Under the pieces are notes generated by a model. It did not search any database and was not told where the DNA came from. It saw only the letters and a program-made list of their open reading frames with translations. This document shows, in pieces, positions 7,410 through 16,618 of a stretch of DNA of 64,000 nucleotides. The translations under genes were made by a program, and so were the position numbers. Origin of the DNA: Bacteroidales bacterium (GTDB lineage Bacteria > Bacteroidota > Bacteroidia > Bacteroidales > UBA932); the NCBI GenBank assembly GCA_017439305.1, contig JAFSJK010000018.1, positions 1 to 64,000 on the forward strand, in the 5' to 3' direction. Numbering within the stretch: the stretch's first letter is position 1; each line of letters starts with the position of its first letter.

Positions 7410-9005
7410 TTACTGGTTGTCACGCGGATTGGGGGTGATGCCGGCGTCGCGGACCTTCTTGGGGATCTGGACGGCGGTACGCTTGTCGAAGGGCTCCAAA
7501 GTGCCCGTGTTGCGATAGGGGCGGCCCTCCGCATTGATGATGCGGCGGTCGAGCTGGATGCCGTAACGCTTGACGTCGAACCAGCGGAGGCCCTGGCCCA
7601 GCGTCTCGATCCGCTTGAGGGCGAGGACGCAGTGGAGCATGTTCTCCTTGGTGGAACCTTCTTCCACGTGGATGAACTTGGGATTCAGGTGCTTTTTCAC
7701 GCTGGAGGTGTCCCAGACGTGGTAGGGATAGCCGTTGAACCAGGAATTGACGCGGTCCAGGTCCAGGGTGCGCGGAAGGTGCGTCTCGTCGGCGCTGGCG
7801 ATGTTCCTGATCCACAGGTTCACGTCGTCCAGGGCTTCGTCATACTTGCCCAGGAGGGTGTTCGCCTCGGCCCGCTCCAGGAGGACCTGGTCGGCGGTGA
7901 AGGCCGGATAGACGGTGCGGTAATAGCCGATACGGGCCACCGGGTCCGTGTACTCGAACAGGTAGGGGAGCTTCCAGAACATGGTCTTGTCCAGGTTCGT
8001 GGCCTCGTACTCCTTCATGCCCATCCAGTAGGTCTGGTTGCTGCCGTTCCACAGGTTCGGGATGGCTTCACCGGTTTCTGTCGCGGCGAGATAGTTGCCG
8101 TGGGCATAGCGGGAATACACATAGTAAGGTCCGAAAGCCAGGCCCATCTTGGAATAGGCCGTCATCAGCAGCAGGTTGCAGTTCAGGGAGGCATCGATGT
8201 AGTGCTCGACGATGGCCGTGTACTTCTGGGTCATCGTGGACTGGTAGGCCCAGTCGCGGAGCATCGCGGAAGGCTGGGTGCCCAGGCACTTGGTCGCATA
8301 CTCCACGCTCTTCTCGAACTTGCCGTAATACAGGTAGAACCTGGCGGCGAAGGCAAAGGCGGCCTTCTGGTTGAAGTGGTACTTCGGAACCGTGTAGTAC
8401 CGGTCGGATACGTAGGGAAGTGCAAGTTCCAGATCCTTCTCGATCAGGGCGTAGTCCTCGGCGACCGTACCCCGGTCATACTTGGGATTGAGCGTGGTCT
8501 CGGACCTCTGCATGTAAGGGACGCCCAGGTCGGAACCGCTGGTCTCCGGGTTGTAGGCGATGCAGAACACGTTGACCAGGATGAAGTGGTTGTAAGCCCG
8601 GCACAGCAGCGCCTCAGACCGCTCGGCGGAGAGGTCGAGGGTGGCATCCAGCCGGGACAGGGAGTCGATGGCGTGCAGCGCCTCATTGGCGCAGGCGATG
8701 GCGTGGTAGGAGGCTTCCCAGACGGATTCCGGGTCCTCGTTGTCGCTCTCGGTCACGTCTTCCCAGGCGAAGACCTGGTCGATGAAACGGTCGGTGTAGG
8801 GGTTGTTGGCACCGTAGTCGTCCACATTGTCCGACATGAACTCGGTGACCAGCATATAGTCCGTGGGCGGATAGGCCGAGACCAGGAGCGCCTGGATCTT
8901 TTCCTGCGTGTCAATCTCGGTCCGGTTGTCCGGCATCTTGTCCAGGAACTTGTCGCAGCCCGTCAGAAGGGCGGCTGCTATCAGGATATAATAACGGTTT
9001 TTCAT
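7410..9005 (-). CDS. SusD/RagB-like nutrient-binding lipoprotein
   Basis: The 531-residue protein has signal MKNRYYILIAAALLTGC with the acylated Cys at 17. The mature start CDKFLDKMPDNRTEIDT is the classic SusD N-terminus, followed by helical repeats (for example YHAIACANEALHAI and CRAYNHFILVNVFCIAYNP) and the usual C-terminal block (RWFDVKRYG, then a late PNPRDNQ). It forms the lid of the SusC transporter at the outer membrane. It starts 14 bases after susC. I used the Met at 9005 because the upstream Mets would add a charged extension before the signal. Confidence 0.93.
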   Translation of the reverse strand: MKNRYYILIAAALLTGCDKFLDKMPDNRTEIDTQEKIQALLVSAYPPTDYMLVTEFMSDNVDDYGANNPYTDRFIDQVFAWEDVTESDNEDPESVWEASYHAIACANEALHAIDSLSRLDATLDLSAERSEALLCRAYNHFILVNVFCIAYNPETSGSDLGVPYMQRSETTLNPKYDRGTVAEDYALIEKDLELALPYVSDRYYTVPKYHFNQKAAFAFAARFYLYYGKFEKSVEYATKCLGTQPSAMLRDWAYQSTMTQKYTAIVEHYIDASLNCNLLLMTAYSKMGLAFGPYYVYSRYAHGNYLAATETGEAIPNLWNGSNQTYWMGMKEYEATNLDKTMFWKLPYLFEYTDPVARIGYYRTVYPAFTADQVLLERAEANTLLGKYDEALDDVNLWIRNIASADETHLPRTLDLDRVNSWFNGYPYHVWDTSSVKKHLNPKFIHVEEGSTKENMLHCVLALKRIETLGQGLRWFDVKRYGIQLDRRIINAEGRPYRNTGTLEPFDKRTAVQIPKKVRDAGITPNPRDNQ

Positions 9006-9018
9006 ACGGCGCATCTCC

Positions 9019-12000
9019 TTAGAATCCAAATTTGAAAGTGACGGTGAACTGCTTCGGAACCGGGACGGCGACGCCGCCCGTGTTGAAGAATTCAGGATCC
9101 TGGCCGTTCAGTTTCTTGTCGGCGTACAGGAGGAAGAGGTTGGTAGCCTGCACCTTGAGGGAGAGGGTACCCATATGGAGGGCGTCCGTCCACTTCTTCG
9201 GGAAGTCGTATCCGAGGGAGATTTCCTTCATGCGGATGAAGTCGCCACGGGCAATACGGGCCGAGGAATAGTTGTAGGCGTTGTAGGCGTAAGCCAGCTC
9301 CGTGTTGGTGCGGTTCTGGATGCGGCTTGCGATGACGGGGACATCGGTCTTCTTCTCATCGCCGGGGACGATCCAGCGGTTGTTGAACTCCTTCGGCATG
9401 GAGTCGAGGTCGTTGTAGGTGCTGCTGAACACCGGGTCCAGCCGGATGACGTTGCCGAACGAGTAGGTGATGAACACATTCAGGCGGAAGCCCTTCCAGG
9501 TGAAGACGTTGCCGAGGGAACCGAGGTCGGTGGGATCGGCGTTGCCGGAGTACTCGAGGAAGTGCATCTTGTCCGGGTCGGATTCCTGGAAGTAGATATC
9601 GCTCACGGAAACGTGCTCTTCGAGGGTCTTGGTGCCCTCATTCCAGACGCTCTCCTGGTCCACGAAGGTGGGAAGACCCTCTTCGTTCAGGCCCCGGAAC
9701 GGGATGGAGAAGATGCCGCGGACCGGATAGCCCTCCTTCGCGAAGCCGTAACCGGTAATCAGGTCGATCACGCGCGAGGTGTTCTGCAGTTTGGTGACGA
9801 CATTGCGGGCGTGCGAATAGATGAGGTTCGTCGTCCAGTTGAAGTCACGGGTCTTGATGTTCTGGGTGGTAAGGCTGATCTCGAAACCGTTGGACTTCAT
9901 CTCGGCCACGTTGCCGTACTTGACGACCTCGCCACCGACGCCGGGCGTGTTGACCGGGCCGATCAGGTCGAAGTTGTTACGGGTGTACCAGTCGAAGGTG
10001 AAGTTGATGCGGTTCTGGAGGAAACCGGCCTCGAGGCCGAGGTTCAGCTCGTTCTTCTTCTCGTAGGTGAGCTCGTTGTTGGCCAGCTGGTCGATGTCCA
10101 AGGCGACCTCGCGGATGTTCGCGAAGGGACGCCAGGGAGTGCGGCTGCTGATGACCACGGTGGAGTTCGTCACGTAGGAAGGACCACGGTCGGCCGTCAG
10201 GGAGTAGGAGGCCTTGAGGCTCAGGTGGGAAATGGCGTCATCCAGCGGACGCCAGAAGGGTTCGTCGCTGATGTTCCAGGCACCGGAGATGTTCCAGGTG
10301 GGGAGCCAGCGGGCGCTCCGGGCCTTGCCCAGCTTGTTGGTTCCTTCGTAACGGTAGGTGCCGTTGAGCACGTATTTGCCCTTGTAGGAATAGGTTCCGT
10401 TGGCGAAGAAGGCCACGCTGCGGTCGTAGAGCCAGCCGTAGGTGTAGTAGTTGGAGTTCTCTTCGGAACCCTGCTTGAAGACCTGGTAGGCGTAGTTCGG
10501 AATCTCACCCATCGTGTACTGGAGACCCCAGCCGCGGAACCAGGTGTTGTGACGCGTGATGTCGGCCCACTCGGTACCGCCGAACAGGTTCACGATATGC
10601 TTGTCGGCGAAGGTCTTGGAGAAGTTGGCCGTCGCACGGAAGTCATAGCTGAGCATGTTGTTGTCGGAACGCTCGTAGATACCGCCGTTCGGAAGGACGG
10701 TAATCGGCAGGGCGTAGGGGTTGTCCGGATCGGTGTACAGGAACGGGTTGGTCGCCCGGATGGTGGAAGTACCCATCGCCCGGTAGGCCTGGGCCTGGTT
10801 GGAACCGTCCAGGATGTTGTGCTCCTGGGAGGTCTGGGTGTACTTGGCCGCCGCGATGGCGCTCAGCTCCAGCTCCGGGATGACCTTGTACTTGATTTCG
10901 CCCTGGACACGGATGTCCTGGACGTTCAGGTCGATGTAGTTGTTCTTGAGCTCGTCCTTGATGTTGAAGGGTGCGTAGTTCCGGGTGTAGAACTCATCCG
11001 GGTCCAGGGCACGGGAGGTGTTCAGCGCATAGGAGTACGGGTTGATGTCGAAGTCACGCTTGACCTCGCCGTACACCGGGTCGATTTCGCTGGAAAGGGT
11101 TCCCGGGGCGCGCTGCTTCCGGTAGGAAGCGTTGGCGATCATGTTCACCGACAGGTTCTGGAAGATCTTGTAGGTGGTGTTCAGGTTCGCCGTATAACGC
11201 TGGACGGAACTCTGCATGGTCCAGCCCGGATCGTCCATCAGGGACAGGGAGGCATAGTAGTTGGACTTGTCGGAGCCGCCGGAGGTGGACACGGAGTGGT
11301 TGTGCTGCATGCTGTTCGAGAACAGCAGGTCGAACCAGTCGGTGTTGCGGTATTCGGCGGCACGGAGGTAGGCGGCGCGGGCGGCGTCGGTGTTCTGGAG
11401 GCCGAACTTGCCGGAGGTGGCGTCATACTGGCTGATGAGCTGGTACATCTTGCCGTAAATACCGGTGTTCATCGAATTGGCCGTCTCGGCGTAGTTCAGG
11501 TAGCCCTTCTGCTGGAGCTCCTGGTAGATGGACATCTGGTCCTGGGAGTTCATGATGTTGAAGGTGGAGTACATCGGCTTCAGGCGGACGGTGTATTCGC
11601 CCGTGTAGCTGATGTGGCTCTGGCCCGCCTTACCCTTCTTGGTGGTGACGACGATAACGCCCGCCATCGCGCGCGCACCATAGATGGAGGTGGCGGATCC
11701 GTCCTTCAGGATATCGAAGGATTCGATGTCGTCGGAGTTGAGGCCTGCGATCGCGGAAGAGATCAGGGTGGAGGCGTCACCGGAGGAGAGGTCGTCGGCG
11801 GAGACGTCCACGACGTCTTCCATGATCACGCCGTCCACGACCCACAACGGCTTGGAGGAGCCATAGATGGAGGTCGCACCGCGGACGCGGATCTTTGGAG
11901 CCGTGCCGAAGGTACCGGAGACGTTCTGGACCGAGACACCGGCCACCTGGCCTTCCAGGGAGCGGGAGATGTCGGCGACACCGGCGAGTTTGGCGCTCTC

Positions 12001-12378
12001 GGCGTCCACCTTGGTGGTGGAACCGGTCATCAGGCGCCGGTCGACCGTCTGCATACCCGTGGCGACAGCGGCGTCCAGGACGGTGGAATCGTCCTGCAGG
12101 ACGAACCGGAGGGTAGTCTGGACCGGCAGTCTCTGATCCTTGTATCCCATGCAGGAAGCCACGATGTACCTGGCCTTCTCGGGAACGTTCTTGATCGTGA
12201 AGTTTCCGTCCAGGTCGGACATCGTTCCGACGGACTGGAATCCTTCCACATAGACGGCAGCGCCCACCACCGGCTCTCCCTGGGCGTCCACGACGGTACC
12301 TTTGACCGTCGTTTGGGCCGAAGCGAGGGCGCAGCCGAGGAGCAGGGCCGTCAGGAACACGATAAACCTTTGCTTCAT
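9019..12378 (-). CDS. SusC/RagA-like TonB-dependent outer membrane transporter
   Basis: The 1119-residue protein has signal MKQRFIVFLTALLLGCALAS and a carboxypeptidase-like domain (VKGTVVDAQGEPVVGAAVYV). A TonB plug follows, with VQNVSGTFGTAPKIRVRGATS and the SusC signature SIYGARAMAGVIVVTTKKGK. The rest is a long beta-barrel ending KQFTVTFKFGF. It pairs with the SusD gene and begins the five-gene operon. An in-frame extension upstream of 12378 exists but has no signal sequence and reaches into the divergent gene, so it was rejected. Together with a zinc hydrolase and no glycoside hydrolase, the locus looks more like peptide or modified-peptide uptake than polysaccharide uptake. Confidence 0.95.
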   Translation of the reverse strand: MKQRFIVFLTALLLGCALASAQTTVKGTVVDAQGEPVVGAAVYVEGFQSVGTMSDLDGNFTIKNVPEKARYIVASCMGYKDQRLPVQTTLRFVLQDDSTVLDAAVATGMQTVDRRLMTGSTTKVDAESAKLAGVADISRSLEGQVAGVSVQNVSGTFGTAPKIRVRGATSIYGSSKPLWVVDGVIMEDVVDVSADDLSSGDASTLISSAIAGLNSDDIESFDILKDGSATSIYGARAMAGVIVVTTKKGKAGQSHISYTGEYTVRLKPMYSTFNIMNSQDQMSIYQELQQKGYLNYAETANSMNTGIYGKMYQLISQYDATSGKFGLQNTDAARAAYLRAAEYRNTDWFDLLFSNSMQHNHSVSTSGGSDKSNYYASLSLMDDPGWTMQSSVQRYTANLNTTYKIFQNLSVNMIANASYRKQRAPGTLSSEIDPVYGEVKRDFDINPYSYALNTSRALDPDEFYTRNYAPFNIKDELKNNYIDLNVQDIRVQGEIKYKVIPELELSAIAAAKYTQTSQEHNILDGSNQAQAYRAMGTSTIRATNPFLYTDPDNPYALPITVLPNGGIYERSDNNMLSYDFRATANFSKTFADKHIVNLFGGTEWADITRHNTWFRGWGLQYTMGEIPNYAYQVFKQGSEENSNYYTYGWLYDRSVAFFANGTYSYKGKYVLNGTYRYEGTNKLGKARSARWLPTWNISGAWNISDEPFWRPLDDAISHLSLKASYSLTADRGPSYVTNSTVVISSRTPWRPFANIREVALDIDQLANNELTYEKKNELNLGLEAGFLQNRINFTFDWYTRNNFDLIGPVNTPGVGGEVVKYGNVAEMKSNGFEISLTTQNIKTRDFNWTTNLIYSHARNVVTKLQNTSRVIDLITGYGFAKEGYPVRGIFSIPFRGLNEEGLPTFVDQESVWNEGTKTLEEHVSVSDIYFQESDPDKMHFLEYSGNADPTDLGSLGNVFTWKGFRLNVFITYSFGNVIRLDPVFSSTYNDLDSMPKEFNNRWIVPGDEKKTDVPVIASRIQNRTNTELAYAYNAYNYSSARIARGDFIRMKEISLGYDFPKKWTDALHMGTLSLKVQATNLFLLYADKKLNGQDPEFFNTGGVAVPVPKQFTVTFKFGF

Positions 12379-12597
12379 AGGTTGTCTGCTATAGTTATTG
12401 TTTATTCTTTCAGTCGACAAAGTCGAAAAGTTAACAAATTTCGGGATTATATTCCACAATTCCAAAAAATGTCTGATAAGACTCCATTTCCCAGGGAGTT
12501 GTTTTGTTTTTTTGAAAATAATTTCGAAATTTGACCCAAATTGGCTTTCCATAAATGGAGGCCCCCGGTTTGGATAATAATTGCATAAAACAACGTA
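12379..12597. other. Divergent intergenic region between susC and the peptide gene
   Basis: About 220 AT-rich bases separate the SusC operon from the plus-strand peptide and lipoprotein genes. Both promoters must be here, but I see no strong TAnnTTTG box. Weak minus-strand candidates are GACTTTG near 12415 and a TATAAT-like sequence near 12445. Absence of consensus could mean control by an alternative sigma factor. Confidence 0.4.
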
Positions 12598-12600
12598 ATG

Positions 12601-12741
12601 ATGAAAAAACAGTATCTCACACCCGACGTCCGCGTCGCGTATGTCGGCTTCGAGGTGAATTTCCTCGTTTCTGACATCTCTACCGGCGGGTCGAACGGCG
12701 AAGACCTCGACGATCCCATCGACTTCGACCCCTGGTCCTAG
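12601..12741 (+). CDS. 46-residue acidic peptide, unknown function
   Basis: The product starts MKKQYLTPDVRVAYVGFEVN and ends in a Gly/Ser/Asp-rich acidic tail finishing DPIDFDPWS. An ATG directly before it (12598) could add one Met. Short proteins of this shape (basic MKK start, a Pro/aliphatic strand, then a Gly/Asp-rich tail) occur often near surface lipoprotein genes in Bacteroidales, and some resemble precursor peptides. It lies 22 bases before a large lipoprotein gene and is divergent from susC. Whether it is exported or processed cannot be read from sequence. Confidence 0.55.
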   Translation: MKKQYLTPDVRVAYVGFEVNFLVSDISTGGSNGEDLDDPIDFDPWS

Positions 12742-12763
12742 TTTTCCAATCCTCAAACAAAAG

Positions 12764-15196
12764 ATGATCATGAAGAAGTTTTTCTTTTTTGCAGTCGCCC
12801 TGACCGGCCTGCTCGCCGTCTCTTGCAACAAGGAGAAGGAAATGCCTGTCGCCCTCGACCCTGCGACGGGTTCGACCCATACCGTGTCCTTCAAGGCCAC
12901 TATCGCCCCTGAAACCCGCACTTCCTATGCGGATGACAAGACTTTCTCCTGGGAGGAGAAGGACTCCATCACCGTCATCACGCTTTCCCCCGATGAGGAG
13001 TATATCCGCCTGACGACTTTCTACGCCCAGTCTTCCGGTCCCGAAACCATTTTCTCCGGTGAGGTTGAGGATGGATACACGCTCTATTCCCTGGCTTTTT
13101 ACACCGCTGCCGGCAGCGGCGTGGCTTTCGGCGGAGAAGATGACAGCAACATCTATTTCTATCTCCCTTCCATTACCGATATCGACGACAGCGAGTCCGA
13201 CTTCCCGGTGGCCAGCTCCAATCCGCTGGCGAACATGCCGTTGATCGGCCAGAAGCAGGAGGACGACTCCTATCTGTTCTACACCGCCTCCGGCGCGGCC
13301 AAGTTCACGTTCACGGACATTCCTGAGGGCGCCGCCTATTTCGCCGTCGAAATGTCTGAGGAGCCGCTTTCCGGATACTTCACCTGGGACGAAAACGGCC
13401 TCATCACCAACGCGTCCGCCCGTGAGGGAACCTATACCTATACGGGCGCCGACGGCGAGCAGCACACGGCCCGTTACGCCAACCGTTTCGTCGTCTATCA
13501 TTTCAACCGCAATGCGGACGGCACCGGCACCATTTACATGCCGCTCCCTGTCGGCCGGATTCCCGCCGGTTCCCGGGTGGGCTTCTATGATGAGGACCTG
13601 GAAGAAGTCCTCTATTCCCGCACGGTGCGCGGGGACATTCCCATCGAGCGCAACAAGGTGACCGAGGTCGCCACTTTCTCCGCCGCCCCCGCCGCATGGG
13701 AGTCCATGGGTGTCGGCGCTTATTTCGACATGCCGGTGTTCTACTACATGACGGCGGAGGATGACAGGGAGACCGACGACATCCTTTATCACATGTCCCA
13801 GGTGGAGTTCTTCCAGGACAAGAACAACCCCGGCGTCTATCGTTTCGAGAACCCCTACAAGCAGGCGGCGGAATACCGCGGTTATGAGATCGACGAGGAG
13901 TTCGCGAAGGATATGGATGACTATCTGACCTTCACCGTCCTCAGGGACGGCTCGATCATCTATGACGACTACTATACCGGTTACAAGTATAGTTCGTCGG
14001 CAGGCGGAACGACCGCCGACGTCCATCCTTTTGCCGCCTGCCCCGGAAACTGGGGTGACGACAACTCCTTCAACTTCGTAGCCAAGTACAATGCGGACGG
14101 CGTTCCGACGAATGCTTTCCTCTCCTCTCTGTATCTGTATGAACTGAACGAAGGAGTCTATTACTGGAACTGGCCCGATTCCTGGAGCTACATGTGGACG
14201 ACGGTCCTGTTCCCGGATGCGGAAGAGCAGCTGAACCTGAACTGTTCCGTCTCCATGTCGGAAATCGCCGACGACACGCCCGCCCATCCGACGGCCAACG
14301 TGGAGGTGAAACTCGGTGAAGACCTGGCGGGCGCCTGGCTCGTTGTCGCTCCGGACAAGGAAACGGCCGAGGAGATGATCGCCGCCGGCGTTGCCACCAA
14401 GGCCACGGAATCCGGCAGTTTCATCGCCCCTCTCCCCGAAGAAGCTCCTACGGGCACCTATTTCGCCTATGCCAAGACGATCCCCGTGGATGGACTGACG
14501 GAAAATTGCGCCCTCCTCTTCGTCTCCGAAGAAGATTTTGATTATTATCGTTCGGACATGGACCGCGGACTGACCCTGGATGATGTCGTAGGCTCCTACA
14601 CCGCCAGCAACTACTACTTCCTGCTCAAGCAGTACAAGAGAACCGGATACGGATGGACGTCCGCCGCGCAGACCCTGACGATGGCCATCGAGGAAAGCGA
14701 CAACCCGCTGAGCGGAGACATCATGTTCACCGACATCTGCCCTGAACTGGTGAAAGCCATCGCCGGAAAGAATATCACTTCCTCGCCGGTTTACGGCTGG
14801 TTCGATACGGCCACCGGTGTCATCCTCATCGATCCCGGCCAGACGGCTTATACCTACAATTCCTCCACCTATACGGTTGCCAACATCGATGGTGAGGCGG
14901 TGAGCCTGTATCTGAAGGAGCCCGGTGTCGTGTATTGCAAGAACAACATCGCATTCCTTCTGAACGGTGAGATGGACGCTTCGTATGACGTCCCTGAAGG
15001 ATGGACCAATATCGAGACCACGTTCAACCGTTCCGGCAAATCCAACGCTCCCGCCAATGCTCCGGCCCGTCGGACTACGACGTCTTCCAAGGCCGGTCAC
15101 AGCGCCCCTTCGCTCTCCAACCCGTTCAGCTCCCGGCGTCCCGTGAAGGAGGAGATTCCTTTCCTCGGTCATCGCGAGCCGAAGATCACCCGGTAG
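12764..15196 (+). CDS. Fimbrillin-like surface lipoprotein
   Basis: The 810-residue product has a lipoprotein signal (KKFFFFAVALTGLLAVSC; Met at 12764 or 12770). The N-terminal third resembles fimbrillin-type domains: TVSFKATIAPETRTSYADDK, then FSWEEKDSITVI and a later beta-rich block ending ERNKVTEVATFSA. The middle and C-terminal regions contain further beta domains (YRFENPYKQAAEYRGYEID, AEEQLNLNCSVSMSEIADD). The last 60 residues form a low-complexity basic tail with NAPANAPARRTTTSSK. Fimbrillin-like proteins are exported lipoproteins that may assemble on the surface. It is probably cotranscribed with the 46-residue peptide. Confidence 0.6.
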   Translation: MIMKKFFFFAVALTGLLAVSCNKEKEMPVALDPATGSTHTVSFKATIAPETRTSYADDKTFSWEEKDSITVITLSPDEEYIRLTTFYAQSSGPETIFSGEVEDGYTLYSLAFYTAAGSGVAFGGEDDSNIYFYLPSITDIDDSESDFPVASSNPLANMPLIGQKQEDDSYLFYTASGAAKFTFTDIPEGAAYFAVEMSEEPLSGYFTWDENGLITNASAREGTYTYTGADGEQHTARYANRFVVYHFNRNADGTGTIYMPLPVGRIPAGSRVGFYDEDLEEVLYSRTVRGDIPIERNKVTEVATFSAAPAAWESMGVGAYFDMPVFYYMTAEDDRETDDILYHMSQVEFFQDKNNPGVYRFENPYKQAAEYRGYEIDEEFAKDMDDYLTFTVLRDGSIIYDDYYTGYKYSSSAGGTTADVHPFAACPGNWGDDNSFNFVAKYNADGVPTNAFLSSLYLYELNEGVYYWNWPDSWSYMWTTVLFPDAEEQLNLNCSVSMSEIADDTPAHPTANVEVKLGEDLAGAWLVVAPDKETAEEMIAAGVATKATESGSFIAPLPEEAPTGTYFAYAKTIPVDGLTENCALLFVSEEDFDYYRSDMDRGLTLDDVVGSYTASNYYFLLKQYKRTGYGWTSAAQTLTMAIEESDNPLSGDIMFTDICPELVKAIAGKNITSSPVYGWFDTATGVILIDPGQTAYTYNSSTYTVANIDGEAVSLYLKEPGVVYCKNNIAFLLNGEMDASYDVPEGWTNIETTFNRSGKSNAPANAPARRTTTSSKAGHSAPSLSNPFSSRRPVKEEIPFLGHREPKITR

Positions 15197-15219
15197 GCCG
15201 GCGCCTCCGGATATGAAAA

Positions 15220-15254
15220 AGTCCCGGATCCTTATGGGTCCGGGACTCTTTTTT
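15220..15254. terminator. Terminator after the fimbrillin-like gene
   Basis: AGTCCCGGA (15220-15228) pairs with TCCGGGACT (15239-15247), followed by CTTTTTT. It also sits just past the stop of the convergent redox operon, with an A run on its other side, so it can serve both. Confidence 0.88.
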
Positions 15255-15266
15255 ATGCCGTCCGCT

Positions 15267-16616
15267 TTACAGCGTATCCTGCTTCAACTTCTCCACGTAG
15301 AGGTTGATGCGCTGGAGCTGCCGCGGGATATCGATGGACTGCGGGCAGTGGGAGAGACATTCCCCGCAGTGGATGCAATGGTCGGCCTGGCGGAGGGTCG
15401 GGATGGCCCGGTCGTAGCTCACCAGGTAGGCCTTCTTGAGTTTCTGGTAATCCTTCTGCTCCTGCGTCTGCGCATAGCGCCCTTCGGTGACGGAAGTGTT
15501 GTAGTGCTTGAAGATGCCCGGGATGTCGATGCCCCAAGGGCACGGCATGCAGTATTTGCAGTCCGTGCAGTTCACGATCGGGTATTCCATCATCTGGGTG
15601 GCCATGCGCTCCAGGAATTCGAGTTCCTCTTCGGTGAGGGGCTTGAAGTGCGTGAAGGTATTGACGTTGTCCAGCAGCGGGTCCATGTTCGTCATACCGC
15701 TCAGGGTGCACAGCACGCGCGGGTAGGTGCCGCAGAAGCGGAAGGCCCAGGAGGCGACGGATTTGTCGGGCTCACGTTCCTTCATCTGCCGGGCGATGGC
15801 GTCCGGCACGTTGGCCAGGCGGCCGCCCAAAAGGGGCTCCATGATGACGATGGGAATGCCGCGCTTGTCCAGTTCTTCATACAGGTACGATGCGTTGGCG
15901 TTCCGCCGCCCGTCGGCATGGTTCCAGTCGACGAAGTTCATCTCGATCTGGACGAAGTCCCAGTGGTATCTCCCGCTGTCATGGAGGCCGATGAGTTCGT
16001 CGAACTCTCCGGGCGCGCCGTGGAAGGAGAAGCCCAGGTTGCGGATGCGGCCCGCCTCTTTTTCCTTGACGAGGAATTCCATCATCCCGTTCTGCACATA
16101 ACGCTGTTCGAAGGCCGCGACACCGCCGCTTCCGATGGCGTGCAGGAGGTAATAGTCGAAATAGTCGGTCTTCAGCTGCTCGAAGGAATCCTTGTACATC
16201 CGGATGGAGGCCTCCGGCGTGGCGTTGTTGAAGTTGGACAGCTTCGTGGCGATGAAGTACTTGTCGCGCGGATGGCGGCTCAGGGCGATGCCCGCAGCCT
16301 TTTCCGACTGTCCCATCAGGTAGGCGGGAGAGGTGTCGAAGTAATTGATTCCGTGTTCGATGGCGTAGTCCACCATCTCATTGACGGCGTCCTGGTCGAT
16401 GACCCGCTGGCCGTCCTTCTCGATCATGGGCCACCGCATGCAGCCGAAGCCGATGAGGGACACCTTGTCGCCGTTGCGGGGATTCTCCCGGTAGACCATC
16501 TGTTCCGGACCTTCGTCGGTGGCAGACGCGGTTTTCTTCGGCGCGCAGCCGACGGCCGCGGCACCCAGGGTAAGCGCTCCGGCGCCCGTTATCTTGATAA
16601 AGTCTCTGCGTTCCAT
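15267..16616 (-). CDS. Aldo/keto reductase with C-terminal 4Fe-4S ferredoxin domain (Tat lipoprotein)
   Basis: The 449-residue protein starts MERRDFIKITGAGALTLGAA, a twin-arginine signal, with a lipobox Cys in AAVGC. The AKR barrel shows FDTSPAYLMGQSE (catalytic Asp and Tyr), FIATKLSNF (Lys) and LLHAIG (His). The C-terminus carries two cysteine clusters, CTDCKYCMPCPWGIDIP and CIHCGECLSHCPQSIDIP, for 4Fe-4S centres. Export to the periplasmic side is predicted. It is 2 bases downstream of the membrane iron-sulfur protein gene, so the pair probably moves electrons across or along the membrane to a carbonyl substrate that is not identifiable. Confidence 0.88.
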   Translation of the reverse strand: MERRDFIKITGAGALTLGAAAVGCAPKKTASATDEGPEQMVYRENPRNGDKVSLIGFGCMRWPMIEKDGQRVIDQDAVNEMVDYAIEHGINYFDTSPAYLMGQSEKAAGIALSRHPRDKYFIATKLSNFNNATPEASIRMYKDSFEQLKTDYFDYYLLHAIGSGGVAAFEQRYVQNGMMEFLVKEKEAGRIRNLGFSFHGAPGEFDELIGLHDSGRYHWDFVQIEMNFVDWNHADGRRNANASYLYEELDKRGIPIVIMEPLLGGRLANVPDAIARQMKEREPDKSVASWAFRFCGTYPRVLCTLSGMTNMDPLLDNVNTFTHFKPLTEEELEFLERMATQMMEYPIVNCTDCKYCMPCPWGIDIPGIFKHYNTSVTEGRYAQTQEQKDYQKLKKAYLVSYDRAIPTLRQADHCIHCGECLSHCPQSIDIPRQLQRINLYVEKLKQDTL

Positions 16617-16618
16617 GG

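Noticed and set aside
12379-12921. N-terminal extension of the SusC frame
   Set aside because: It has no signal peptide and overlaps the divergent peptide and lipoprotein genes. The conserved signal begins at 12378.
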